DNA from: Rhizobium jaguaris
GTDB lineage: Bacteria; Pseudomonadota; Alphaproteobacteria; Rhizobiales; Rhizobiaceae
Reading direction: 5' to 3'
DNA length: 64,000 nucleotides
NCBI RefSeq assembly: GCF_003627755.1
Contig: NZ_CP032694.1
Location: 735,501-799,500, forward strand
Shown here: positions 17,911-25,938 of the stretch, in pieces
Position numbering within the stretch: the stretch's first letter is position 1
Layout of the letters: the number at the start of each line of letters is the position of its first letter
Notes under the pieces: model-generated
What the model was told of the DNA's origin: nothing
The model's database searches: none
The model's input: only the letters and a program-made list of their open reading frames with translations
Translations under genes and position numbers: made by a program

Positions 17911-17984
17911 GCGGGTGTAGCTCAATGGTAGAGCAGCAGCTTCCCAAGCTGAATACGAGGGTTCGATTCCCTTCACCCGCTCCA
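17911..17984 (+). tRNA. tRNA-Gly (CCC)
   Basis: 74 bases including an encoded CCA. The acceptor stem GCGGGTG pairs with CACCCGC. The D arm has GCTCAATGGTAGAGC, the anticodon loop is TTCCCAA with anticodon CCC, and the T arm is GAGGGTTCGATTCCCTT. The discriminator is T, as in glycine tRNAs. The downstream flank is an accessory stretch with an interrupted gene and an insertion sequence. No second copy of the tRNA 3' end was found that would mark an integrated island. Confidence 0.96.
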
Positions 17985-18983
17985 AACTAAATCAAAGCGT
18001 TAGCTTGTGTTTTCTGCCTAGTTGTCAGACGGTTTTGCAAACTCTGTTCGCTCTTTGGCCTCATTGCTCGCTGCGCCAGCAGTGTTTCACTTCCGCTTAT
18101 TGTGAGTGTGCTTGATAAGCAGCCAGCCGTTGAGCAACCTGAAAGAGCGACTACCGGCCCTTTTTCCAATACCTGTCGCGTGTTAGTTTCCTGCCCTCTT
18201 TAAGTGTTGGCGTAGAAACTGAACCCCTTATCGGGTCGATTTTCGCAAGAGCCTCTAGCATCTCTATAGTTGCAAGAAATGTCTCTTCAAGCATGCTTAC
18301 CCGGGCATCATATTTATCTGCGCCAGATATGTCTAAACCATCCAAAACTCTTCGCAGCCTGTCGATCCACCGCTTGTCGCCTTCGTCACCGGACAATAGC
18401 AATGCTTCAAAATCTCGGAAACCGATAACCTCATATCGCCGCGTCCCGTCTTTGACCTCCTTGATCATCATATCGCCAATGGCAGACTGGAAATCGCGAT
18501 ATAGCCAAGTCTCTCGAATGGAAAGAGAGCGAATTGCCCGTGCAACCGTCTCATCGATGATAGTGTCCGAAAGCGGATCAATCTGCATCCGTTCGGTAAT
18601 AACATTAGCAACGCTCCTGCAAAGCGTCTTCTGACTTTCGGCCGCTAGAGAGGTAGCCAAATCGACGCTCTCTAATTGCAGTCTGGATTTTAATGTTTGT
18701 TCCACGGCGACAGCAATGTGAGAAAGTGCATCCGAAGGGACAGAAATGCGCCAGAGTTCGGCGATACTTCTGACACGCTGCATCTCCACATGCGTCCCAT
18801 CGGCGAGCGCCTTCTCAAATTCTGCCATGGCCTTGTTTAACAAGGCCAATTTCTTTGGATTACCCAATGAAAAAAAGGTCAATTCACGCCTGTAAGCTCT
18901 TAGCCAACCAATCAAAACGGCAAATCGATACAAGGTGCTGTCATATTTGTAGCGTTCGAACTGGGTATTTGCTCCACTCTCAT

Positions 18984-19301
18984 GTTCGCCCTTACAAGAT
19001 GCAGGAATAGAAAAATCGTCGCCCTGTCGTCAGGGCGTTTCGTTTGGTGTGGATGCATCCTGGGGAAAGCAGGAAGCACGGTCATATAACGACGGTTGAT
19101 CATGCTCTGATGCGCGGGTTGGTTACCGCCGGACCTGATGCGTCGCGGAGCTTCCTCTGTCTAGTTCGCAGCGTCGGAATGTAACCGGCTGATAGTGGAA
19201 TCGAGGGTTCTCCTGCCGTGACCGTGCCCCCAGCCTTGCCCAGGCGCATATGGCTTTTTGACTCTTCTGTCCTCCTTGTTGAGTTCAGGATTGAGCTATA
19301 C
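18984..19301 (-). ncRNA. Candidate guide (seek/bridge) RNA region of the insertion sequence
   Basis: 318 bases between the transposase stop and the element end, without a credible gene. IS110/IS1111 elements are known to encode an RNA whose loops pair with target and donor DNA. Transcribed in the transposase direction, the segment copied from 19199-19190 reads TCCACTATCA. It matches the plus-strand target flank at 18973-18982 (TCCACTCTCA) at 9 of 10 positions. CTAGAC from 19164-19159 is complementary to GTCTAG in the other flank (20507-20512). GGTTAC (19121-19126) and GTAACC (19181-19186) could form a stem. Exact RNA ends are unknown. Confidence 0.5.
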
Positions 19302-20405
19302 TCAACGCGGTGAGACCTGGCATGCAATCGCCCAGACGAATCCGGATAATTCGCGAGCGATCGCCGTGGTTACGGTCGTTGCCGGCTTTCCGGCCTTCGT
19401 GAGCTTGCGATAGCGGCCGCACAGCCGCTCCTGCGCCTTCCATGCCGTGTCGCGGATCGCTTTTGGGAGCTGCTCCTGGCGGATCAACTGATCACGGCTG
19501 ATCTTTGCGGGAAACCGATAACTCCAAGCGGCTTCAATCAGCATTCGACGCGCCGTTGTATTGCCTGCTTTTGTAATGCCGCCCTGCCGCCGAGTTCCAC
19601 CGCTTGAATGCTCCGATGGTACCAGCCCGAGATAGGCCATTAATTGGCGCGGGTTTGTGAAGCGGCTGAGATCGCCCAATTCGGCAATCATCGTAGCGGC
19701 CGTCACCAGAGCCATGCCGCGCAGTGATTGCAGCGCGACGACCACCGGAGCCAATGACCAGTCACTCAACATGGTCTCGATCTGCTTCGTCAGCCGATCC
19801 CGCCGCTCAGTTGCCGCCTCGATTGTGGCGATGTGATCCTGGAGAACGATTTGGTGGATTGGCTGTTCAAAGCAAAGACCGGCCAACCAACGGCGGTGCA
19901 TCTGCGTCCAGGCCGGCCGGCTGTAGTGAAAGCCATGACGAAGCAGAAATCCGCTGAGCTGCTGGCGCGCTTGCCGCAAGCTGCGCACAGCGGCAAGCCG
20001 TGCCCGAACCAGATCACGCATCGCCTCATGGGCTGTATCTGGTATCCAAACAGCGCTCAGTTCTCCAGCGCGATGAAGTCTTGCCAGATTGTTGGCATCC
20101 CGACGGTCTGTCTTGATGCGATCGCCTGGTTTGTGCGGGATCAAAGAAGGGGCGACGACCACGCAATCATGACCTGCGGCAGACAGTTGCCGCTGAATGC
20201 CGTAGCCGCAAGGTCCCGCTTCGTAGCAAAACTTCAATGTCCGACCCGGCTGCGAAAGCTTGGCCAGCATGCGGGTCAAGGCCGTTGGCGTATTGACGAT
20301 CTGGCCAAACGCGCGCGCGTCACCGCGCCCACCGCCGTCAGCGAGCGCCACCGCGATCGTCTCTTTGTGAACATCCAATCCGACATATGTGATAGTCTCG
20401 TCCAT
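19302..20405 (-). CDS. IS110 family transposase
   Basis: 367 residues from MDETITYVGLDVHKE (ATG at 20405, AGGAG seven bases upstream). The N-terminal RuvC-like DEDD domain shows YVGLDVHKETIAVAL, FCYEAGPCGYG and IKTDRRDANNLARL. The C-terminal transposase_20 domain shows LQSLRGMALVTAATMIAEL, FTNPRQLMAYLGLVPSEHSS and the serine-bearing GNTTARRMLIEAAW. The gene appears intact, so the element may still be active. It sits wholly inside the disrupted host gene and in the same orientation. Confidence 0.93.
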   Translation of the reverse strand: MDETITYVGLDVHKETIAVALADGGGRGDARAFGQIVNTPTALTRMLAKLSQPGRTLKFCYEAGPCGYGIQRQLSAAGHDCVVVAPSLIPHKPGDRIKTDRRDANNLARLHRAGELSAVWIPDTAHEAMRDLVRARLAAVRSLRQARQQLSGFLLRHGFHYSRPAWTQMHRRWLAGLCFEQPIHQIVLQDHIATIEAATERRDRLTKQIETMLSDWSLAPVVVALQSLRGMALVTAATMIAELGDLSRFTNPRQLMAYLGLVPSEHSSGGTRRQGGITKAGNTTARRMLIEAAWSYRFPAKISRDQLIRQEQLPKAIRDTAWKAQERLCGRYRKLTKAGKPATTVTTAIARELSGFVWAIACQVSPR

Positions 20406-20881
20406 GGCCCGTCTCCTATGCATGAGGCTCTACGAGGGCATCGCTCTCGCAACCCTCGATACCTGCATATTGTGAGACGGGTCACCCGGTCCCAGGCGAA
20501 CATTTAGTCTAGATTTAAGGAAAGTGCCTCTGCCGTCCTTTGTCAGTATCTCATGCACTCTCCAAAATAAGTTGGTAGCGGCATAGGCTAGAGGATCAGC
20601 GTAATTTCTATAAATATCCAAAGCTTGACGACGATCGGCTCGCCGGTCTTCTAACCTTTTTATAAGAAAATCTTTTAATATCGTGCCGAATATCGTTGCA
20701 AATGCCGCAATCAGCGCAGCTTTGACTGGTACATCCAACGAATTGAACCAATTGACCATCCGATCTGCTGCCCCACCAACTCCGCACTAAGCAAAATAAT
20801 TAGCAAACGAGTACTCTTAAATTCTGAAGCGAGAACTGTCATCTGTGGGTTCGCCGTATAGGCTTCGAGATAGCACATCCG

Positions 20882-21793
20882 CTACGTCGTCAAAAACGGC
20901 ATCTCCGCCTTCAGCGTTTCAGCCAGCCCTTCGCTGAAGGCTGCAATGGGGCGGGCCAGGCGGCCGGCGGGCGGGCGGTGCAGGACCCAGGAGATGACTT
21001 TCGGGCGGAAATCCGGCGTGTCGATGATTTCGACTGCATCGCGCCAGCGGCTGCCGGCAAGTGCGGCCGGTGTGACGATGCCGATGCCGAGGCCGCGGGC
21101 GACGAGCGACATTCTGAGATCGGCGCTCATGGCTTCGACGCCGACATTGAACGGCAGGCGTTCGATTTCGAAACGGTGATGGATGAAGGCGCGGAAGCCG
21201 CAGCCGGTCTGGTTCATGATCCAGGGAAACGTTGAAAGCTCATTGAGCTTCGGTGTCTTGGGAACGTCAAGCGGCGGAGAGGCCACCAGCAGCACGCCAT
21301 GTGTTCCCAGATTGTCTGCGACGACATCCTCGGGCGGGCGGATGCCCTCCGGCAGGCAGACTGCCGCCGCATCAAGCTGGCTATGCGCGACCTGATCGAC
21401 CAGTTGCGGTGACCAGCCTGAGACGATGCGCAGCGTCAATTGCGGGAATTGGCTGCGCAGCCGGTCGAGCGGCAGCGAAAGGGCCGCCTCGGAAAGATAG
21501 GGCATGATGCCAAGACGGAACTCGCCGCCGATCGTCCCGCCCGGTGAGACGCCGGCCTTCAGATCGTCCAGCGAGCGGAGCACGCGGCGACCGTGCTCAT
21601 AGGCCTCTCGTCCGGCTGCCGTCGGCTTGAGCGGTTTGGATTGCCGGTCGAGAAGGGCAATGCCGAGACTGTCCTCAAGATTCTGTACACGACGGGTAAT
21701 GCCGGGCTGGGTCAGGTTGATCCGCGCCGAGGCTGCGACGATCGATCCCGTTTCCACCACGGCGACGAATGCTTCGAGATCATGGATGTTCAT
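20882..21793 (-). CDS. LysR family transcriptional regulator
   Basis: 303 residues. The N-terminal winged helix MNIHDLEAFVAVVETGSIVAASARINLTQPGITRRVQNLE is typical of LysR. The remaining 210 residues form the two-lobe effector domain beginning near GGEFRLGIMPYLSEAA. Divergent from an MFS transporter gene, with 101 bases between starts, so it most likely controls that exporter. The shared region carries the inverted repeat GCATAAT/ATTATGC. The effector cannot be told from sequence. Confidence 0.92.
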   Translation of the reverse strand: MNIHDLEAFVAVVETGSIVAASARINLTQPGITRRVQNLEDSLGIALLDRQSKPLKPTAAGREAYEHGRRVLRSLDDLKAGVSPGGTIGGEFRLGIMPYLSEAALSLPLDRLRSQFPQLTLRIVSGWSPQLVDQVAHSQLDAAAVCLPEGIRPPEDVVADNLGTHGVLLVASPPLDVPKTPKLNELSTFPWIMNQTGCGFRAFIHHRFEIERLPFNVGVEAMSADLRMSLVARGLGIGIVTPAALAGSRWRDAVEIIDTPDFRPKVISWVLHRPPAGRLARPIAAFSEGLAETLKAEMPFLTT

Positions 21794-21802
21794 GAGAGGT
21801 CC

Positions 21803-21842
21803 GCATAATCATTATTAGTCCATTTCATTTGCCGCATTATGC
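21803..21842. promoter_or_regulatory. Candidate LysR operator between the divergent LysR and MFS genes
   Basis: Inverted repeat GCATAAT (21803-21809) and ATTATGC (21836-21842), arms 26 bases apart, in the only intergenic space between the two genes. LysR proteins usually bind dyads in such positions. Spacing is wider than the classic T-N11-A box, so the exact site is uncertain. Confidence 0.45.
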
Positions 21843-21894
21843 AAGAAAACGATAAACATGGCCATCGATATTATCAAAAATTATTGGAGAGCTC

Positions 21895-23121
21895 ATGTCA
21901 TCCATCCCCGAACGCATCGCGAATGAACTTGAGGAGGAAGCATCGGAAACCGCTGCCGGTCCCTCCACATTGCTTTTCGCCATCGCCACCGGCGTTATCA
22001 TTCTCAATCTCTTCGCACCGCAGACCCTTGTCGGTGTCATTGGCCCGTCGCTTGGTTTTTCGGAGAACGGCGCCGGTCTTGTCGCCATGGCGTCATTGCT
22101 GGGCTATGCCGCCGGCCTGTTCTTCCTCGTGCCGCTCGCCGATCTCGTCGAGAACCGACGCCTGGTCTTGCGCATGCTGATCTCCGCGCTGGTCATGGCG
22201 GTTGCCGCCGCCTTCGCGCCGACCGGCTGGAGCCTGCTCGTCTTTCTCTTCTTGCTTGGCGCGGCCTGTTCGGCCATTCAGATCCTGGTGCCGATTGCTG
22301 CGGCTATGACGCCGCCGGAGCATCGGGGCCGAGTGATCGGCAATGTCATGAGTGGTCTGATGGTCGGCATTTTACTGTCACGGCCTCTGGCCAGTCTGGT
22401 CGCCGACATCTGGGGCTGGCGGAGCTTCTATGCGGTCAGCGCCGCGGCGCTCGCCCTGTTGACTGCCGTTCTTGCGCTGCGATTGCCGGAACGCCGGCCA
22501 TTGGTAAGCTCCAGCTACGTCAGCTTGATCGCCTCGCTTTGGCAGCTCCTGCGCGATGAGCCGGTGTTGCGGATACGGGCCTTCTCGGCCGCGCTGGTGA
22601 TGGCGAGTTTCAGCCTTTTCTGGACTGCGGTCGCGCTGCGGCTGGCGCAGCCGCCTTTCTCCCTCGGCCAAGCCAACATCGCAATGTTCGCCCTTGTCGG
22701 AGCAGGCGGCGCGGCGGCGACCTCTCCCTTCGGGCGGATGGGCGATCGGGGCTGGACGCGGGTGGCGACAACCGTCTCGCATGTGATCCTGCTCGGTGCC
22801 ATGGCGCTGTCCGCATGGGCTGGCGAAGCGGAGACCGGCCATTCCGTGATTTCCCTGGTTCTGCTGGGCGCGGGCGCCGTGATGCTCGATGTCGGCGTTA
22901 CCGGCGATCAGACATTGGGCCGCAGGGCAATCAATCTGCTGCGGCCGGAAGCGCGCGGCCGCATCAACGGGCTGTTCGTCGGCATCTTCTTTCTCGGTGG
23001 CGCTGTCGGCTCGGCCCTGGCGGGGACGGCCTGGAGCTGGGGCGGCTGGACCGCCGTCTGCGCCGCCAGCGCAGTTTTCGGAGCTGCAGCACTTCTGACT
23101 GGGCTTGCCGCAAGGAAATAA
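21895..23121 (+). CDS. MFS transporter, drug/metabolite exporter type
   Basis: 408 residues with about 12 hydrophobic segments. The loop after the second segment, GYAAGLFFLVPLADLVENRR, has the MFS motif-A character, and PPEHRGRVIGNVMSGLMVG fits the loop between segments 4 and 5. Proton-driven export in the inner membrane is likely; the substrate is unknown. Divergent from the LysR regulator, with GGAGAG upstream of the ATG. A type B repeat lies between this gene and the cyclase gene downstream. Confidence 0.88.
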   Translation: MSSIPERIANELEEEASETAAGPSTLLFAIATGVIILNLFAPQTLVGVIGPSLGFSENGAGLVAMASLLGYAAGLFFLVPLADLVENRRLVLRMLISALVMAVAAAFAPTGWSLLVFLFLLGAACSAIQILVPIAAAMTPPEHRGRVIGNVMSGLMVGILLSRPLASLVADIWGWRSFYAVSAAALALLTAVLALRLPERRPLVSSSYVSLIASLWQLLRDEPVLRIRAFSAALVMASFSLFWTAVALRLAQPPFSLGQANIAMFALVGAGGAAATSPFGRMGDRGWTRVATTVSHVILLGAMALSAWAGEAETGHSVISLVLLGAGAVMLDVGVTGDQTLGRRAINLLRPEARGRINGLFVGIFFLGGAVGSALAGTAWSWGGWTAVCAASAVFGAAALLTGLAARK

Positions 23122-23170
23122 ATGTCCTGTGGCCCGAATGTTCGTAACGGATGACGCGATGAGCCTGTCC

Positions 23171-23277
23171 GCTAGAGCCATTCCAGGAAAAGTGCGAAGC
23201 GGTTTTCCGTCTGGAATTGCGTAAAAACAAGGGGATAGAGCGGCAAAGCGATTCCGTGAAACGCTGCGCCGCTCTAG
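23171..23277. repeat. Intergenic repeat, type B, copy 1
   Basis: About 100 bases starting near CCATTCCAGGAAAAGTGCG and ending ACGCTGCGCCGCTCTA. A second copy at 29259-29357 matches over nearly the full length (shared blocks ATTCCAGGAAAAGTGCGA, GCGTAAAAACAA, AAAGCGATTCCGTGAAACGC). It fills the gap between the MFS and cyclase genes. Probably a rhizobial interspersed intergenic element; no coding content. Confidence 0.75.
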
Positions 23278-23331
23278 TCGGAGTGGCTCCCTCCGGGTTG
23301 TGGTGGTACACTAGAGTGGGGGGATGCGCCC

Positions 23332-25113
23332 ATGAGCGAGGTCCGAAAGATCGCAGCGATCCTAGTCTCGGATGTGGTCGGTTACAGCCGGCTCGCCGGC
23401 GCGGACGAGGAGCGCATTCTGGCGCGGCTGCGCGCGCTGCGCAGCGATCTCATCGACCCCACGATCGCCGTGTATCACGGCCGCGTGGTCAAGCGGACCG
23501 GGGACGGCAGTCTTGTAGAGTTTCGCAGCGTTGTCGATGCGGTGCGTTGCGCCATCGAGGTGCAGAACAGCATGATCGAGCGCAATGCCGGCCTGCCTGC
23601 CGAGCGGCGGATTGAGTTCCGCGTCGGCATTCATCTGGGCGACGTCGTCGAAGAAAGCGACGGCGATCTTATGGGTGATGGCGTCAATATTGCTGCCCGC
23701 CTGCAAACAATTTGTGATCCCGGCGGCATCTGCCTCTCCGAACAGGCGTACTGGCAGGTCAAGGCAAGGCTTGATCTCGCAATCAACGATCGTGGCGACG
23801 TACAGCTCAAGAACATCATCGAGCCAGTCCACGTCTATTCGCTGCTGGTCGGTATTTCCGCCCAGGCAAAGCCCGCAACTCCCGCGGGCAGCACAGGACC
23901 GGAAAAGACTTCACCGTGGCTCGCGTTGCCCGACAAACCCTCGATCGCGGTCCTGCCGTTCCAGAACATGAGTGGTGACCCGGAGCAGGAGTATTTTGCC
24001 GACGGTATGGTGGAAGACATCATCACCGGGTTGTCGCGGATCAAATGGCTGTTCGTGATCGCGCGAAACTCGAGCTTCGTCTACAAGGGAAAGGCCGTGG
24101 ATGTCCGGCAGGTCGGACGTGAGCTCGGCGTGCGCTATGTCTTGGAGGGAGGCGTGCGCAAGGCGGGCAACCGATTGCGCATTACCGCCCAGCTTGTCGA
24201 AGCCGAGACTGGAACGCATCTGTGGGCCGACCGATATGACGGCGCGCTGGAGGATATCTTCGACCTGCAGGACCAGATCACTGAAAAGGTGGTGGGCGTC
24301 GTCGAGCCGAGCCTGCAGCGATCGGAGATCGAACGTGCGCGGCAAAAGCGCCCCGAAAACCTCGACGCCTATGACCTCTATCTGCGCGCAGTCCCCCACA
24401 TGGCGACCGTGATGCCTGCCGACGCCAAGATCGCTGCCAGGTTTTTGCAGGATGCACTGAGCCTGGACCCAAACTACGCTGCCGCCCATGCACGCCTTGC
24501 CTGGTGCCACGAGATTTTCTTCGTACGGGGCGGCTTCAACGAGGCCGACAGGGTCGCGGGGATTGGGCACGCGCGCTCCGTGATTGCGAGCGGCACCGAC
24601 GACGCGTCGGCATTGGCCATCGCCGCCTTTACGATCTTTATGCTGGGCAAGGAGCAGGAAGCGGCGTTAATTGCCGTCGAGCGCGCCCTGTCGCTGAATT
24701 CCTCCTGCGCTACTGCACTCTACTTCGGTTCCCTCATCTACGCCTTCGCCGGCCAAGACGCCAAGGCGACCTCCAATGCCGAGCGCGCGCTAAGGCTCAG
24801 CCCATTCGACCCCATGGCTTTTGCAGCACATTTGGCGCTGGGAGCAGCGGCCGTCCAGCAGAAGCGATACGACGAGGCGGTATCGCATTGCGCAAGGGCC
24901 GCTCAGGCAAATCCGCTGTTCAGTACGCTTTATTTCTTTCAGGCCGCTTCGTTGGCGCTCGCTGGCCGCCAGGAGGAAGCGCGGCCGGTCGTGCAGCGAT
25001 TGCTCGAACTGGAACCGGGATTTCGGCTTCGCGTGTTCTTCGATGTGGGGATGGTGCCGGCAATCGCCGACAGGTTTGCGGACGGCGCGCGCATGTTGGG
25101 TTTGCCCGAGTAG
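23332..25113 (+). CDS. Class III adenylate/guanylate cyclase with TolB-like and TPR domains
   Basis: 593 residues. The N-terminal cyclase domain (about 5-170) has metal Asp14 (LVSDVVGYSRL), Lys54, Asp58 (KRTGDGSLVEF), and Asn119/Arg123 in GDGVNIAARL, so catalysis looks possible. A central region (about 200-330; SIAVLPFQNMSGDPEQEYFADG) resembles the TolB-like/FlgO-type segment common in rhizobial CHD-type cyclases. The last 230 residues are TPR-like helices. No membrane segment is evident. Rhizobia carry many such soluble cyclases of unknown input. The substrate is probably ATP (Lys54), but this is inference. Confidence 0.88.
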   Translation: MSEVRKIAAILVSDVVGYSRLAGADEERILARLRALRSDLIDPTIAVYHGRVVKRTGDGSLVEFRSVVDAVRCAIEVQNSMIERNAGLPAERRIEFRVGIHLGDVVEESDGDLMGDGVNIAARLQTICDPGGICLSEQAYWQVKARLDLAINDRGDVQLKNIIEPVHVYSLLVGISAQAKPATPAGSTGPEKTSPWLALPDKPSIAVLPFQNMSGDPEQEYFADGMVEDIITGLSRIKWLFVIARNSSFVYKGKAVDVRQVGRELGVRYVLEGGVRKAGNRLRITAQLVEAETGTHLWADRYDGALEDIFDLQDQITEKVVGVVEPSLQRSEIERARQKRPENLDAYDLYLRAVPHMATVMPADAKIAARFLQDALSLDPNYAAAHARLAWCHEIFFVRGGFNEADRVAGIGHARSVIASGTDDASALAIAAFTIFMLGKEQEAALIAVERALSLNSSCATALYFGSLIYAFAGQDAKATSNAERALRLSPFDPMAFAAHLALGAAAVQQKRYDEAVSHCARAAQANPLFSTLYFFQAASLALAGRQEEARPVVQRLLELEPGFRLRVFFDVGMVPAIADRFADGARMLGLPE

Positions 25114-25206
25114 CCGGCTTGCTACAGAATTCCGCAATAATACCTTTCTTCCTTCAGGTTGCTGCCAGACATTCGTGCCAGTGGATCATCCTTTAACTTG
25201 GAATAA

Positions 25207-25800
25207 ATGCTGATGCTGAACGTTGCGTGGCTTTACAGATTGAGGGCGATCTTCACGCGCGGCGTGTTGAAGATTTCCCGCCGCACGAAGGTGCCGCCCA
25301 GCGCAACGATCATCTGGAAGGATGGCAGCGTCAGGATCGGAGAGAAGGCCTTTCTCCGAAGGGGGATCGTCATCGATGCCCAACGCGGCAGCATTGATAT
25401 GGGCCGGAGTGTCTCACTTAATGACTATGCCATTCTGCTCGGACGCGGCGGCATCACCATCGGCAACGACGTGCGGATCGCCGCCCATGCCATGGTGATA
25501 TCGTTCGATCACAATTTCGACGATCCCACCCAGACCATCCGCATGCAGGGCGTCACCAAAAAGCCGATTGTCATAGAGGACGATGTCTGGATCGGCGCCG
25601 GGGCGAAAATCCTGGGCGGCTCTCATATTTCGAAAGGATGCGTGATCGGCGCGAACGCTGTCCTCAAGGGCAAGACTGAACCCTACGGCGTCTATGCTGG
25701 TGCTCCTGCACGGCTGATCAAGCGACGGGGCGAAGCGAGCAGCGTCAGGCACGCAAATGTCAAACCGCTGCCTGTCTCCAAGAGGAACGCGGATCGATAA
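25207..25800 (+). CDS. Hexapeptide-repeat acyltransferase (LbH family)
   Basis: 197 residues, with repeated [LIV]-G-x4 hexapeptides forming a left-handed beta helix (about 45-165). The active-site-type segment MVISFDHNFDDPTQTI and the closing turn DDVWIGAGAKILGGSHISKGCVIGANAVLKG are typical of CysE/LacA/NodL-like O-acetyltransferases. A role in surface polysaccharide modification is plausible, but the acceptor is unknown. Followed by a type A repeat and a strong terminator, so it ends its transcription unit. Confidence 0.87.
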   Translation: MLMLNVAWLYRLRAIFTRGVLKISRRTKVPPSATIIWKDGSVRIGEKAFLRRGIVIDAQRGSIDMGRSVSLNDYAILLGRGGITIGNDVRIAAHAMVISFDHNFDDPTQTIRMQGVTKKPIVIEDDVWIGAGAKILGGSHISKGCVIGANAVLKGKTEPYGVYAGAPARLIKRRGEASSVRHANVKPLPVSKRNADR

Positions 25801-25802
25801 AT

Positions 25803-25860
25803 CATGTCGCGCAAAAGTGCGCGGCGGTTTTGCGATAACGAGATGCGCAAAATCAAAACC
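25803..25860. repeat. Intergenic repeat, type A, copy 2
   Basis: CATGTCGCGCAAAAGTGCG, GCGGTTTTGCGATAACG and AGATGCGCAAAATC match the core of copy 1 at 14444-14556. It lies directly after the acyltransferase stop and before the terminator. Shorter than copy 1, lacking its distal part. Confidence 0.6.
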
Positions 25861-25870
25861 CTCAAACGAA

Positions 25871-25907
25871 CAGGCGGGATGCGCTGAAGGCATCCCGCCT
25901 GTTTTTT
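25871..25907 (+). terminator. Intrinsic terminator after the acyltransferase gene
   Basis: Perfect 12-base stem CAGGCGGGATGC/GCATCCCGCCTG with a 7-base loop, followed by TTTTTT. Lies between the acyltransferase stop and the convergent chemoreceptor stop. Confidence 0.9.
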
Positions 25908-25938
25908 GTAGAGCTATTGCATCAAGCAGTGGCGCGGC

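Larger units (their letters stand above)
18984..20503 (-). mobile_element. IS110/IS1111-type insertion sequence, about 1.52 kb
   Basis: The boundaries are inferred from restoring the host reading frame. On the minus strand the element begins ATGTTCGCC (20503-20495) and ends GGCGAACAT (18990-18982), short terminal inverted repeats sharing an AT dinucleotide with the target. The pre-insertion site reads CTAAATGAGAG, so AT is the likely crossover core. It holds one transposase gene, a 98-base left flank, and a 318-base noncoding segment after the transposase. A long 3' noncoding segment with terminal repeats is the IS1111-group layout, where a guide RNA is expected. Confidence 0.8.
18151..20759 (-). 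pseudogene. Membrane-anchored hypothetical protein gene split by an IS110-type element
   Basis: The 5' part (20759 to 20504) encodes about 85 residues with a membrane segment (VKAALIAAFATIFGTILKDF). The 3' part (18981 to 18151) encodes 276 residues, including the stretch YDSTLYRFAVLIGWLRAYRR. Removing 18984-20503 rejoins the frame as ...KSRLNESGANTQFERYKYD..., giving a continuous 362-residue protein. A later ATG at 18933 could start a 260-residue C-terminal fragment, but nothing suggests it is made. I do not recognise a named family; it is a predicted inner-membrane protein with a long soluble C-terminal domain. It lies between tRNA-Gly and a LysR gene, in DNA less GC-rich than its surroundings. 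Confidence 0.75.

Noticed and set aside
17959..20881. Attachment-site duplication of the tRNA-Gly 3' end
   Set aside because: No second copy of TTCGATTCCCTTCACCC was seen downstream, and there is no integrase gene.
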